The notes below the pieces were generated by a model that made no database searches, was not told the origin of the DNA, and saw only the letters and a list, made by a program, of their open reading frames with translations. A stretch of DNA of 64,000 bases from Leptospira gomenensis (lineage in GTDB: Bacteria; Spirochaetota; Leptospiria; Leptospirales; Leptospiraceae), in assembly GCF_004770155.1 (NCBI RefSeq), contig NZ_RQFA01000032.1, forward strand, positions 62,001 through 126,000, in the 5' to 3' direction. Positions 47,461-56,956 of this stretch are shown here, piece after piece. A program made the position numbers and the translations under genes. Numbering within the stretch: the stretch's first letter is position 1; each line of letters starts with the position of its first letter.

Positions 47461-50031
47461 TTATGCACCTTTTTTTTGAATTTCCCGGGGAGGGCGTTTT
47501 TCCCAAATTTCAGAGCGTTCTTTTTTTTCCCAAGCCGACGGATTCGAAATTGCCGCAAGGGAATAGCCGCTCGTCCGTAGGATGAATTTTTCGGAAAGAA
47601 GTCGAATTCGTTTTTTGTTTTGAACACGATACGCCGTCTTGAGTGCGATCCGCAAAAGATTCAAATCAGACGGATGGAGTAGACAGGCTTGGACGATCCA
47701 AGAGCAAGCCTCTTCCTCCTTTCCTTCCTGAAGAGCCCGTTTCCCTTCTCGCACGAGCGTGGAAATTTTTTTCCGCAAAATTTCCCGTTGTGCGGTGGAT
47801 TTGGTTCGAATTCTCATAAAACTCAAATCGTCCGAAAGTTCCCCTTTTTGGAGCAACCTTTCTTCCAGCTCGGAAAGTGTGTTCGGTGCGGAAGCCGCGA
47901 CTTCTAAAAAAATTTCAGGAGCCGAGGTTTTTCGTTTTTCGGAAGATTGTTCGACCGGGAGATACAGATCTTCTCTTCCGTCCGATCCGAGTAGAATCGT
48001 ATCACCATCTTCTAATATTTGATAGTGTATCTTGAGTTTGAGAGACGTTTCGGATACGGGAAATCCCAGTTTCGGAAGGATTTCTTCCGTGGAAAGGGGA
48101 AATACGCTTCCGTTCCGCACGAGAAGTAACGGAGGATGTTCGCAGTTTAGATAAAAAAAATCTCCGGTTTCAAATCGTACCAAGGCCAAGACCGCGGATA
48201 CGAACATACTCCCGTCCAAGGATTGGAAAACCGCCTGTAGATTTTTATACAAGAGAAAGAGCCAATTCTCCGGACTACGATCGGGATAATCGGGGGTTTG
48301 TAGAAAACTTTTTACGATGGAACAAAAGATGAGGGCTCCGCTTGCTCCTTGGATGGATTTCCCCATCGCGTCCGCGTTGATGACCACCCGGTAAGGAATT
48401 CCGGAGATCAAAACCGTTTCGCAAAAAGCTACGTCTCCTCCGATCTCGTATTCCTTCTTTTTAAACTGGAATCGTTTGTACTGTTTTCGATGGGTTTCTA
48501 TTTTTCCTTCCGGTGTTTCCAGATCCGAAGACAAAAACGGACGAAAGAGCAGGGTGATCAGAAAATAATCCCCGTCTTGTTGTTCTTTGAGGGTTTTGAT
48601 CTTTTGAACGCTTTGGGTCAATTCTTCGGTTCGTGCAGCGATCCCCTTTTCTAATACGGCATTCCAGGAATCGAGTTTGGCGCGCATTTGTACGAATCGA
48701 TTGGCCAAGGTAAGACAAAGAAAAAACAAAAAACATACTACGCCCATTCCTGATATTCTAAAACTTCTGAAATTGCCGCGTTCGGCGAGCACGTCCACGA
48801 TTACGAACGAGATCAAACATAGAATTCCGCATAAAATCCTTTTTGCGTCCCGATCTTTTGGCGCGCTCGGAAGGACGATCCAGAACGAAAGTAACGCGTA
48901 TCCGATCCAGGTGGTCTGTAGACCGTTACGGTTGACTCGATCCAAAAAATCAACGTCCGGAGCAAAAACGAAAAGGAGCGCAAAAACAAAAGAGCTACAT
49001 TCCAAAATTCTCCGGAAACGAAGCCTCGTTTCGGGCCGGAATACCTCGGGTAAGGAAGCGGCTAAATCCCTTTTTTTTCCTCCGATTGGGCGTCGAAACC
49101 TCCGCAATCCCTTTTTCGGAACGGAGAAAAAAAAGGATTCCAAAAAAGCGCAGAAGGTCGGGAACAATAACACGAGAAATGAATATTCAAATTTCTTTAA
49201 ATATATCATTTTTATTCCCGTAAAATATTTGAACTCACAGAGTGATATCTGATACAAGGAAAAGGAAATCAGAAAAATTCCGAAATAAAGGTTTTCCTTT
49301 CCCTTTTTTTCCTGTGCGAATACGAATAGGAAAAAAATTCCGATTAAACAAAACGAGGCGAAGGTGAGAAGTCCGGCGATTTCGGAGCGGACCCAACGTT
49401 TCCAGATCTGCGCGGAAGGACCGTAGACGATTTCCCCCGATAGAATTCCGAACTCATATTCGAAATAGGGTTTGAGATAGATTCGGATTTCGTTTTCACG
49501 TAGGATCGTTTCCGGTGGAATCGAATACATACGATGTCGATCGTATCCCTGCGGAGTTTCCGCCGCGTAGGCGGAAAAAAATTCCTCTCCGACTTCTTTC
49601 CCGTTCCAAAACACCCGGGTTCGGTCCGAAATTTTTCCCAGGCAAAGGGTGCGGGAAACGGAGGCAGATCCCGAAACATCTGTTTCCGTGAATCTTTTGC
49701 GAAGCAGTACCCACCCGTTTCCCGGTTCGAGTTCTTTTTTTAGATTTCGAGGAAGGTCGATTCGGATCCAGGGTTCGGTTTTGTAGGATCCGGGTAGGTG
49801 CGCCGAGTTCGATTCCGAAGGTTCCTCCACCGGAAAACGATACAACTCCCAGGATCGGGACAAATCGATTGCGACGAATTCGTTTTTGTTCGGATTTGAG
49901 TTTTGTCGATTTGCGGATTCTTCCGAAGACGGAAACCCGGTCGTTTCCGGTTTAAACGTCCAAAATTTCCCGTTTTCACATCCTGTCGAAAACGCGACGA
50001 TCCATAAGAAGATTATAATTTTTGAATGCAA
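47461..50031 (-). CDS. SpoIIE-family protein phosphatase with membrane sensor
   Basis: Membrane regulator of 856 residues starting at a TTG (50031). Signal and lipobox MHSKIIIFLWIVAFSTGC make Cys18 a likely lipid site. About 200 residues of periplasmic beta-rich, galactose-binding-like sensor (RVFWNGKEVGEEFF) are followed by seven or eight membrane helices to residue ~440, a coiled coil (ARTEELTQSVQKIKTL), then a PP2C-like SpoIIE phosphatase. Conserved DAMGK, GSDGREDL and DDLSF supply metal Asp residues, but GGDVAFCE shows Phe where the family's second Asp is expected. The C-terminal 100 residues look TPR-like. It should control a signalling target such as an anti-sigma antagonist; none is adjacent. 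Confidence 0.9.
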   Translation of the reverse strand: MHSKIIIFLWIVAFSTGCENGKFWTFKPETTGFPSSEESANRQNSNPNKNEFVAIDLSRSWELYRFPVEEPSESNSAHLPGSYKTEPWIRIDLPRNLKKELEPGNGWVLLRKRFTETDVSGSASVSRTLCLGKISDRTRVFWNGKEVGEEFFSAYAAETPQGYDRHRMYSIPPETILRENEIRIYLKPYFEYEFGILSGEIVYGPSAQIWKRWVRSEIAGLLTFASFCLIGIFFLFVFAQEKKGKENLYFGIFLISFSLYQISLCEFKYFTGIKMIYLKKFEYSFLVLLFPTFCAFLESFFFSVPKKGLRRFRRPIGGKKRDLAASLPEVFRPETRLRFRRILECSSFVFALLFVFAPDVDFLDRVNRNGLQTTWIGYALLSFWIVLPSAPKDRDAKRILCGILCLISFVIVDVLAERGNFRSFRISGMGVVCFLFFLCLTLANRFVQMRAKLDSWNAVLEKGIAARTEELTQSVQKIKTLKEQQDGDYFLITLLFRPFLSSDLETPEGKIETHRKQYKRFQFKKKEYEIGGDVAFCETVLISGIPYRVVINADAMGKSIQGASGALIFCSIVKSFLQTPDYPDRSPENWLFLLYKNLQAVFQSLDGSMFVSAVLALVRFETGDFFYLNCEHPPLLLVRNGSVFPLSTEEILPKLGFPVSETSLKLKIHYQILEDGDTILLGSDGREDLYLPVEQSSEKRKTSAPEIFLEVAASAPNTLSELEERLLQKGELSDDLSFMRIRTKSTAQREILRKKISTLVREGKRALQEGKEEEACSWIVQACLLHPSDLNLLRIALKTAYRVQNKKRIRLLSEKFILRTSGYSLAAISNPSAWEKKERSEIWEKRPPREIQKKGA

Positions 50032-50087
50032 GAGCGTTCCCCCGACCCAAACGGTTCCTCGTTTTGCGCCGGGAGAACTGAGAATCG

Positions 50088-50108
50088 GAAAAAAACGGAG
50101 TTTTTTTC
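50088..50108 (-). terminator. AT-rich hairpin just after fadH, possible weak terminator
   Basis: Arms GAAAAAAAC (50088-50096) and GTTTTTTTC (50100-50108) are perfect 9-bp complements around a 3-base loop. It abuts the fadH stop at 50109. As read on the minus strand it ends in a run of T, but the stem is AT-rich, so termination strength is doubtful. Confidence 0.35.
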
Positions 50109-52124
50109 TTAATTTCTACCGCTTCCTATGGAAATCGCGGCCTCGAATCCTTCGAACATCGCACGTTTTGCGTCGATACCGGATGCGTCTTTGGCTCCTC
50201 CGATCAAAAAGGCGGGAATTCCCGTGTTTTTTTGTAGGAACTCCTCATATACGCCGACTTCGCTGAGCTGGCCCGCGCACAAGATGATGGAATCACATTC
50301 GATCGTTAGGTCCCCGTCCTTTTTGGTTTCTACGACCAATCCCTTGTCCGTCACTTCCTTATAACTCAGAGAAGTGTAAAATCCAACCTGTTTGTTTTCC
50401 AATTCCTGTAAAAGCGCCCAAGCTGTGGTCGCTCCCAATCCGGAGCCGATCTTTCCGGAACGACGAAAGATGGATACGTTTCGCTCCGCTTTTTCCGGTT
50501 GAATTTTGGCTTCGGTGTAGGTGCGAACGTTGTATTTTTGAAAGTAACTTTCGATCGTAGGAGCTTCCTCTTCGGTAAGTTTGTGCGCCACGTCGCATCC
50601 GATTCCGCCGCCCCCGATCACCGCTACATTTTTGCCGGGTACGAATTTTCCCGACAAATAGTCCGCATAGGACGCGGTTTTCTTTTTTTCGATTCCGGGG
50701 AGTGTGAATTCCCTCGGTTTGACTCCCGTCGCAAAGATGACCGCGTCTGGTTTTAAGGCCAGAATACTTTCGACGGTGGCTTTGTGTCCGAATTGAATTT
50801 CCACACCGAGCGTTTTTAATTCGTTTTGAAAATAACGGATCGTTTCCAAAAATTCTGACTTTCCGGGAATTTGAGCGGCGAGATTGAGTTGTCCTCCGAT
50901 TTTATCGGTCGCCTCGAGAATCGTAACCTTGTGACCTCGACCGGCGCTGACTCGTGCCGATTCCAATCCGCCCGGTCCGGAACCAACGATCACCACGTGT
51001 TTTTTTTCGGCCGGTTCTAACTTGGCGATTTCCCATTCCCGGTTGGCGGAAGGATTCACCAAACAGGAAACCATTTGCTCTTTAAAGGTATGATCCAAAC
51101 AGGCTTGGTTGCAGGCGATACAAGTGTTGATCCTTTCTTCCTGATCTGCTTTGATTTTTTGCAGTATATCCGGGTCCGCTAAAAAAGGACGGGCCATACT
51201 GAGTAGGTCCGCTTCGTTTTCTTTGAGAATTCGAGACATCGTTTCCGGCATATTCACCCGGTTGGAGGCGATGATCGGAATATCCTTGACTTTCTCCTTG
51301 ATCTTTCCGGAAATTTTCGCCCAGGCTCCCCGGGGAACCAACATCGAAATCGTGGGAATTCTGGATTCGTGCCATCCGATTCCTATGTTCAGCGCATCGG
51401 CTCCCGTCTCCTTGAGTTTTTCCGCCAAGACGACCACTTCCTCGAACGTAGGATTTCCGGGAATCAAATCGATTCCGGACATTCGATATACGACGGGAAA
51501 ATCCTTTCCTACTTTTTTCCGTATGTTTTTCATAACTTCGATCGCAAAGTTCATCCGTTTTTCCGGACTTCCCCCGAAGTAATCCTCTCTTTGATTGGTC
51601 ACCGGAGAAAAGAATTGATTGATCAAATATCCTTCGCTCCCCATTACTTCCACCGCGCCGAATCCAACCTCTCTCGCTCTCAGCGCCGAATCTCCGAAAT
51701 CCTCGATCGTTTTCCAAGCCTCTTCTTCACTCAGTGCTTTCGGGATGTATCGATTGATGGGTGCGCGTAACGCGGAAGGGGCGACGAGTTCCCGGTGATA
51801 GGAATATCTTCCCGCGTGGAACAATTGTGCGCAGAAAACTCCCTTGGGTTTGAGCGCGTTGGCCACGACCGAAAGTTCCTTACAATCCTCATCCTTCTGA
51901 AAATTAAAAAAGATATTGGATCCTTTTCCCTCGTGATTGACCGAAATTCCTCCGGTTGTGATAAAACAAGCTCCGCCGTCGAATCGTCTTCCGTAAAAGG
52001 CGATCATTCGTTCCGCGGTGGCGGGCATTCCTTCCAATCCCAAGTGCATGGATCCCATGATCACACGATGGGGCAACGTGATCGATCCGAGTCGGATCGG
52101 CTGAAAAATCTCTGAGTATTTCAT
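50109..52124 (-). CDS. fadH: NADPH-dependent 2,4-dienoyl-CoA reductase
   Basis: Iron-sulfur flavoenzyme needed to degrade unsaturated fatty acids with even-position double bonds, 671 residues. The N-terminal old-yellow-enzyme TIM barrel (about 1-330) binds FMN: GSMHLGLEGMPA, GACFITTGGISV, AQLFHAGRYSYH. The 4Fe-4S ligands are CIACNQAC and a later Cys in MVSCLVNP. The C-terminal half holds FAD (VVIVGSGPGGLESARVSAGRGHKV) and NADPH (VAVIGGGGIGCDVAHKL) Rossmann domains. Start ATG at 52124. It lies next to leuA in the same direction, 189 bp apart, with an inverted repeat (52217-52230) upstream that could be an operator. Confidence 0.95.
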   Translation of the reverse strand: MKYSEIFQPIRLGSITLPHRVIMGSMHLGLEGMPATAERMIAFYGRRFDGGACFITTGGISVNHEGKGSNIFFNFQKDEDCKELSVVANALKPKGVFCAQLFHAGRYSYHRELVAPSALRAPINRYIPKALSEEEAWKTIEDFGDSALRAREVGFGAVEVMGSEGYLINQFFSPVTNQREDYFGGSPEKRMNFAIEVMKNIRKKVGKDFPVVYRMSGIDLIPGNPTFEEVVVLAEKLKETGADALNIGIGWHESRIPTISMLVPRGAWAKISGKIKEKVKDIPIIASNRVNMPETMSRILKENEADLLSMARPFLADPDILQKIKADQEERINTCIACNQACLDHTFKEQMVSCLVNPSANREWEIAKLEPAEKKHVVIVGSGPGGLESARVSAGRGHKVTILEATDKIGGQLNLAAQIPGKSEFLETIRYFQNELKTLGVEIQFGHKATVESILALKPDAVIFATGVKPREFTLPGIEKKKTASYADYLSGKFVPGKNVAVIGGGGIGCDVAHKLTEEEAPTIESYFQKYNVRTYTEAKIQPEKAERNVSIFRRSGKIGSGLGATTAWALLQELENKQVGFYTSLSYKEVTDKGLVVETKKDGDLTIECDSIILCAGQLSEVGVYEEFLQKNTGIPAFLIGGAKDASGIDAKRAMFEGFEAAISIGSGRN

Positions 52125-52216
52125 AACAAACCTTTTGTTCCAAAGTCCAGTTCGAATTCTACGTTGGAATCGTATCTACTTTCGGGCAAGAGAATTCCTA
52201 CGTTCGAACCCATATT

Positions 52217-52230
52217 GTTTGAAATCAAAC
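52217..52230. promoter_or_regulatory. 14-bp inverted repeat upstream of fadH, possible operator
   Basis: GTTTGAAATCAAAC: arms GTTTGA and TCAAAC with a 2-base spacer, 93-106 bases upstream of the fadH ATG. A TetR-type fatty-acid regulator such as FadR is one candidate binder. Its half-site GTTTGA resembles the GTTTGATT repeat near recA. Confidence 0.35.
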
Positions 52231-52313
52231 TAAGAGGAACTTCGTTCGGGAGAGGGGTGTACAACGAGGGATTTGTGGACGATTGGTTGGAAGAGTAAAC
52301 TCGAACGCGGCAG

Positions 52314-53828
52314 TTACAGTCGGTTGAGGGCCGATATATACGCTCTCGAACAGGCTTCGATGATATCCGTGGAACTTCCTTTTCCTACGACTCGTTCTCC
52401 TTTGTATTCGAGTGTGACCGAGGCTTCCGCCATCGCATCCTGTCCTTCGGTAACCGGAGAAATCACAAGACGGGAAACCTCCGGATCCATCCCGGTCGTT
52501 TTTTGAATGGCCTTGTAAATCGCATCCACAGGTCCGTCTCCCGTGGCGGATTCTTCCCGTATGTGACCGTCGATCGAAATTCTCACTCCGGCCGTGGGTG
52601 TACTTTTGGTTCCCGTAGAAACCGTAAATCCCTCGAGTTGAAATCGATCTTCCGTTGACTTTCTGGTTTCTTCGGAAAAGAGGGCGCGGATGTCCTCGTC
52701 ATAGATTTCTTTTTTACGGTCTGCGATTTCCAAAAATCTTTGATACGCCGCCTCGAGTTCTTCGGGTTGCGGAGAAAAACCGAGTTTGACGATTCTATCC
52801 TTAAAACCGGCGCGTCCGCTGTGTCTTCCGAGAACCATTCGGTTGGAGGAAAGTCCCACCGTCTCCGGTTTCATGATCTCATAGGTTTCCCTGTGTTTGA
52901 TGACCCCGTCCTGGTGAATTCCGGATTCGTGTGCGAACGCGTTGGCTCCTACGATCGCCTTGTTGGGTTGAACGAGCATTCCCGTGATGGTTTTTACGAG
53001 ATACGATGCGCGGGCGATTTCTTCGGTTTTGATTCTCGATTGAATCCCCAGCGTGTCTTTACGGGTTTTCATGGCCATCACGACTTCTTCCATCGCCGTA
53101 TTTCCGGCGCGTTCTCCGATTCCGTTGATCGTACATTCGATTTGACGCGCGCCGTTTTGAACCGCCGCCAGAGAATTGGCAGTGGCCAAACCGAGATCGT
53201 TGTGACAGTGCGCGGAAAAAATCGCCTTGTCCGCTCCTCGTACGTTTGAAATCAAAAACTGAAAGAGACTTCCGTATTCTGCGGGAGTCGTATAACCGAC
53301 CGTATCGGGAATGTTGATCGTGGTCGCTCCCGCGGCGATTACGGCCTCACAGAGTTCGCGCAGAAATTCAGGCTCGGAACGGGTGGCGTCTTCCGGTGAA
53401 AATTCCACGTCGTCCACGAATTGACGGCAAAGGGTCACGGCTTCCACGGCCATCTTTAAGACCTCTTTGGGTTCTTTGCCGAGTTTGTATTTCATATGAA
53501 TGGGAGAAGAAGCGATGAAGGTATGAATTCGTTTTTTCGCCGCCGGTTTTAATGCTTTCGAAGCCGCTTCGATGTCCGCCTTCATCGCCCGCGCCAGAGC
53601 GGTAATGATCGGCCCTTCGGTTTCCCGTGCGATTCGTTCCACGGCTTGGAATTGTACCGGTGACGAAACCGGAAAACCGGCTTCGATGACGTCCACTTTC
53701 ATAGAAGCGAGTTGCGCCGCGATTTCCATCTTTTCATTTTCGGTCATTGCGGCGCCGGGACATTGTTCCCCGTCGCGAAGCGTGGTATCGAATATACGAA
53801 CGTAGTCATCTTCTGGATGGATCGACAT
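52314..53828 (-). CDS. leuA: 2-isopropylmalate synthase
   Basis: First committed step of leucine synthesis: acetyl-CoA plus 2-oxoisovalerate gives 2-isopropylmalate. The 504-residue protein has the DRE-TIM barrel motifs FDTTLRDGEQCPGAAM (start of the barrel), HCHNDLGLATANS (metal-binding His-x-His), NGIGERAGNTAMEEV and the flexible linker at 370-400, then a regulatory domain (about 395-504; STGTKSTPTAGVRISIDGH, GDGPVDAIYKA) that binds leucine for feedback control. The RDGEQCPGA and GERAGNTAMEE wording fits bona fide LeuA better than citramalate synthase CimA, of which leptospires also have one. It is monocistronic with 115 bp to the VOC gene. No leader peptide or attenuator was recognised. 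Confidence 0.95.
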   Translation of the reverse strand: MSIHPEDDYVRIFDTTLRDGEQCPGAAMTENEKMEIAAQLASMKVDVIEAGFPVSSPVQFQAVERIARETEGPIITALARAMKADIEAASKALKPAAKKRIHTFIASSPIHMKYKLGKEPKEVLKMAVEAVTLCRQFVDDVEFSPEDATRSEPEFLRELCEAVIAAGATTINIPDTVGYTTPAEYGSLFQFLISNVRGADKAIFSAHCHNDLGLATANSLAAVQNGARQIECTINGIGERAGNTAMEEVVMAMKTRKDTLGIQSRIKTEEIARASYLVKTITGMLVQPNKAIVGANAFAHESGIHQDGVIKHRETYEIMKPETVGLSSNRMVLGRHSGRAGFKDRIVKLGFSPQPEELEAAYQRFLEIADRKKEIYDEDIRALFSEETRKSTEDRFQLEGFTVSTGTKSTPTAGVRISIDGHIREESATGDGPVDAIYKAIQKTTGMDPEVSRLVISPVTEGQDAMAEASVTLEYKGERVVGKGSSTDIIEACSRAYISALNRL

Positions 53829-53943
53829 AGAATTCTCGCAAAAAAATCTTCTTCCAGTTTTTTCCGTTTTACAGATTAGACAACCAATTTAAAAGGAAGA
53901 ATCCCGAAACTTCCGGAATCGATCCGGTTTCTCGTTTTCTTTT

Positions 53944-54273
53944 ATGATCGAATTCTACGCGTCGAACTTTCAATCCACGGATTGCTCCGTGGCGGCCAGC
54001 CTCTACTCGGAAATATTCGGCTTCGAAGTTCTACGGAGTTCCGGAACACATTCGGAATTGAACGTTCCAGGATCGATTTTAATCTTCAGTAAGGAATCGA
54101 AACATTGTCCCGTTTCCCCGGGAACGATCACGTTTCGGATCGAAAAAAAAGATTGGGAAACCTTGTCTTCGCGTTTACTCGGCCGAGGTTTTCTTTTTGA
54201 ATCGGGGGACGGAGATTCCTATCGTTCGGTTTTGGATCCTTGGGAAAATCGGATTTGGTTTTATTTTTCCTAA
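53944..54273 (+). CDS. VOC/glyoxalase-like protein
   Basis: A 109-residue single-domain protein of the vicinal-oxygen-chelate superfamily. It starts MIEFYASNFQSTDCSVAASLYSEIFGFEVLR, the paired helix of such domains; ELNVPGSILIFSKES and a C-terminal LDPWENRIWFYF follow, with a metal-binding Glu possible at ENRIW. No substrate is evident. It faces the VanW-glycosyltransferase gene, whose stop overlaps its stop by 4 bp. Its ATG at 53944 leaves 115 bp to the leuA start, which must hold promoters for both divergent genes. Confidence 0.75.
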   Translation: MIEFYASNFQSTDCSVAASLYSEIFGFEVLRSSGTHSELNVPGSILIFSKESKHCPVSPGTITFRIEKKDWETLSSRLLGRGFLFESGDGDSYRSVLDPWENRIWFYFS

Positions 54274-56087
54274 TTCCGCGGAGTTTCCTTTTCCAAACCC
54301 AAACGCGACCGAACTTCCCGCTTTAAACTTTCGTAATCTCCTACGGGTAAAACGGTCACGTTTTTTTGCGTCGTTAGACCGGAGGCGGTTGTTGTTATCA
54401 CCGGGATTCCCAGAGAAATCGCCTTTAAGAGTTGTCTGGGTTGGTGTTCTACGTAGGTAGGATAAACTACCAAACCGATTTCCTCCCAGGAATTTCGAAA
54501 CGGATCTGCGGTTACGTTTTCCCAAAATCCTTCTCGTTCGACGGCGTTTCCTAAGACAAAAATCGAAAGATCGTTTTCTTCCGCCAATCGTTTCATTTCG
54601 TACGCGCCCTTTCTTCCGAGCGCCGATCCCGGAAATAAAATTCCCGTTCCCATTCTTTTTAGAACAGGAACTTCCGGTCGAAACCATTCCAAAAGGATCG
54701 ATTGCCCGGAAAATCGATTCGCGATTTCCGCGTGGGGAGTAATCAGATTCCGAGCCGCGGCGAGGGCTTGGGTCTCGGATTGGATCCAGTGTTCGGATGC
54801 TCGGAAGTCGTTTAACGTTTCACTTTGCGGATGATTGGTATGGGCCTGATTCAAACGTTCGTGTAATAGATAAAATGGAAGTCGAGTCATCAATACGTCA
54901 AAGGTTCTTCCCGCAAAAACCCCCGCTTCCCAAAGGACCGGCAACAACGTCTGAGAAACGACGAGATGAGAAGCCTCAAAAGGAATACGTCGTGCGGCGG
55001 CTTGCGCTACGATTCGATCCAATTCCAAAGTGAGACGAAATCGATTCGTCGTCGCCGCGGTTAAATAACGAAGTTTGAATATTCTCCAAAGGGAGGGAAA
55101 AAATACGGATGATACGTTAGACGCGCTTCTTACACTCCAATCGAATCGATTCGTTTTCCAACGATTTCCGTTTTTCATCGGAACGATTACGGAATCGTTC
55201 GGCTTCCATCGGGTCCGCACGTATTCATCGAATTCGGGCCAGACCTCATCCAGAATCCAAGCGGTAAACTCGACGGTAGGGCGATTGTTCCAACCGTGCC
55301 GGCTACAAGCGATTTTACCGCAGCTATAACAATCGTTTAGCGAAGGGTGGTTTCGAGTTTCCTCGTTTTCCTCCGTTTTTGGGAACAACTCCGGAGCCTT
55401 TTCGTTTTTAGAAACGAGCCCGATTGATTCCTCGTTTGCGGCGGGAATGGGAGCGAGACTTCGAAATTGGACGATCATACTCTCCGCGTTGAATTCTATT
55501 TCGATCCGAAAGTCAACGGGGGAACGAAAGCGAAGATCGACGTAATTCCATTTTACAGTAGCGTCCCTGTTTTGTTCGGCGAGCGATCCGGGAATCACGG
55601 AAGAATGTCTGTGTCTTTCCAATATTTCGAAACCGGATCGAACTGCGACGTCGTAGAGTGCATTCGAAATTTGGCATATACCACCGGCGATACTCGGAAC
55701 GATACAACCTTCTCGGATCTCCCTTCCTAAAACGAATCCTTGTCCTAAATTCGGATTTCCGATTTGTTTCCAAAAGCTGAATACTTGATCCGCGGTAACC
55801 TTGACGCCGTTCAGTTTTCTGGCGACGATTCTCAAGTTCTCGATCTTTCCTGCGGTCAATACTCTGTTTTCCACAGTGTCGTTCGGATTCCAAAGAGGGG
55901 TTTCCGAGGTCGCCAAGAGCGTAGAGATCGACCATCTACGATCTTCGTCTTTTTTCCAGAGAGGGACCGGAAAGAGAATATTTTTGAGTCCTCTATATCC
56001 TTGGAGTAGAAATACCTTAACGGCGAATCCAAGTTCGTCGGCGCGGGTTTTGGAAGAAGGTATTGTTCTGATTTGTGTCCGGTTCAT
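54270..56087 (-). CDS. VanW domain fused to a glycosyltransferase-like domain
   Basis: A 605-residue two-domain protein with no signal peptide. Residues about 75-215 are a VanW domain: QVFSFWKQIG, GREIREGC and SIAGGICQISNALYDVAVR, then ILERHRHSSVIPGS. VanW is a glycopeptide-resistance accessory of unknown activity. A Cys cluster (Cys253, Cys256, Cys261 in LNDCYSCGKIACSRHG) separates it from a C-terminal GT-B-like glycosyltransferase, which shows the donor-site VYPTYVEHQPRQLLKAISL and GIPVITTTASGL. The fusion is not one I know as described. It may modify a cell-wall sugar or peptide. Start ATG at 56087. Confidence 0.82.
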   Translation of the reverse strand: MNRTQIRTIPSSKTRADELGFAVKVFLLQGYRGLKNILFPVPLWKKDEDRRWSISTLLATSETPLWNPNDTVENRVLTAGKIENLRIVARKLNGVKVTADQVFSFWKQIGNPNLGQGFVLGREIREGCIVPSIAGGICQISNALYDVAVRSGFEILERHRHSSVIPGSLAEQNRDATVKWNYVDLRFRSPVDFRIEIEFNAESMIVQFRSLAPIPAANEESIGLVSKNEKAPELFPKTEENEETRNHPSLNDCYSCGKIACSRHGWNNRPTVEFTAWILDEVWPEFDEYVRTRWKPNDSVIVPMKNGNRWKTNRFDWSVRSASNVSSVFFPSLWRIFKLRYLTAATTNRFRLTLELDRIVAQAAARRIPFEASHLVVSQTLLPVLWEAGVFAGRTFDVLMTRLPFYLLHERLNQAHTNHPQSETLNDFRASEHWIQSETQALAAARNLITPHAEIANRFSGQSILLEWFRPEVPVLKRMGTGILFPGSALGRKGAYEMKRLAEENDLSIFVLGNAVEREGFWENVTADPFRNSWEEIGLVVYPTYVEHQPRQLLKAISLGIPVITTTASGLTTQKNVTVLPVGDYESLKREVRSRLGLEKETPRN

Positions 56088-56253
56088 CGATGCGCTTACT
56101 CAACACATGGAATTTTTTTCTTTGATACGAAATCCGTTCGTCCTTTAGACTACGAACATTTCTAAAGGAGAATCCGGTTTTGTTCTTCTTGAAATTTTAG
56201 AATTCGAGCGCGATGCTTAAGGAGTGGATCGTTTTTTATAAAAAGTTTTCTTT

Positions 56254-56883
56254 TCATTCGGAATCGGAAAGGTTTTGCTGCTTCTTTCCGACCTTTTCTT
56301 CTTCGATTCTTTTATTTTTTAAATCATAGATAAATCGATAACGTCTTGTGGAAAGCGAAACCAGTTCCGAACAATTTCGAACGTCCCAATGAGGATCGAC
56401 GGTGATTTTTCGATCCTTTAGGAAATATCGATACTTCAATCCGCATTTACTTTTATCCGCGGTCGTATTCGAAATCCACAATTGTTTGTCGTTTTGCGGA
56501 AGGACCTCGTTCCAAAAGTATGTTTCCAAGTCCGAAGCGTAAAAATTTTCGTACCCCGGAAATTCTTTTTGCAGGGTTTGCCTTTCCACTTTAAAGAAAC
56601 TCGATTCGGAACCGAAAATGCCGAATTTTTTTTTCCCGAAATACGCGAATCGTTCCTCTTCGAAAAGTTTCCGAACGTTGACGTCGATCTTTACGTGTTT
56701 TCGATTTTTGATCCAGAATTGAAAAAAAACTTCCACCGAGATTTGAGGAATGGATTCCAAATCGTTTCCTTTTTGTACGGTTTCAAAGGTCATGTTCCGT
56801 TTACCGCCGCACGCGGGGAAAAAAAGAACTCCGAAGATTCCGATTCGGAAAACGTTTTTTAAAATAGTATTCTTGAATTTCAT
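56254..56883 (-). CDS. lipoprotein, unknown function
   Basis: Predicted 209-residue lipoprotein. Signal MKFKNTILKNVFRIGIFGVLFFPAC gives Cys25 as likely lipid site. The mature part is rich in Lys, Phe, Tyr and Glu; motifs are not recognised. Two later Cys (KSKCGLKY, VRNCSEL) could make a disulfide. The tail KNKRIEEEKVGKKQQNLSDSE is very charged. It is the last gene of a leftward stretch, 73 bp from the queuosine transporter stop. Confidence 0.75.
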   Translation of the reverse strand: MKFKNTILKNVFRIGIFGVLFFPACGGKRNMTFETVQKGNDLESIPQISVEVFFQFWIKNRKHVKIDVNVRKLFEEERFAYFGKKKFGIFGSESSFFKVERQTLQKEFPGYENFYASDLETYFWNEVLPQNDKQLWISNTTADKSKCGLKYRYFLKDRKITVDPHWDVRNCSELVSLSTRRYRFIYDLKNKRIEEEKVGKKQQNLSDSE

Positions 56884-56956
56884 CTTTTCGATTTTCCGAG
56901 ACGAGTTCGATTTCGGATAGGATGGATATGGAAGTAAACTTTTTTCACCCGTCTTC

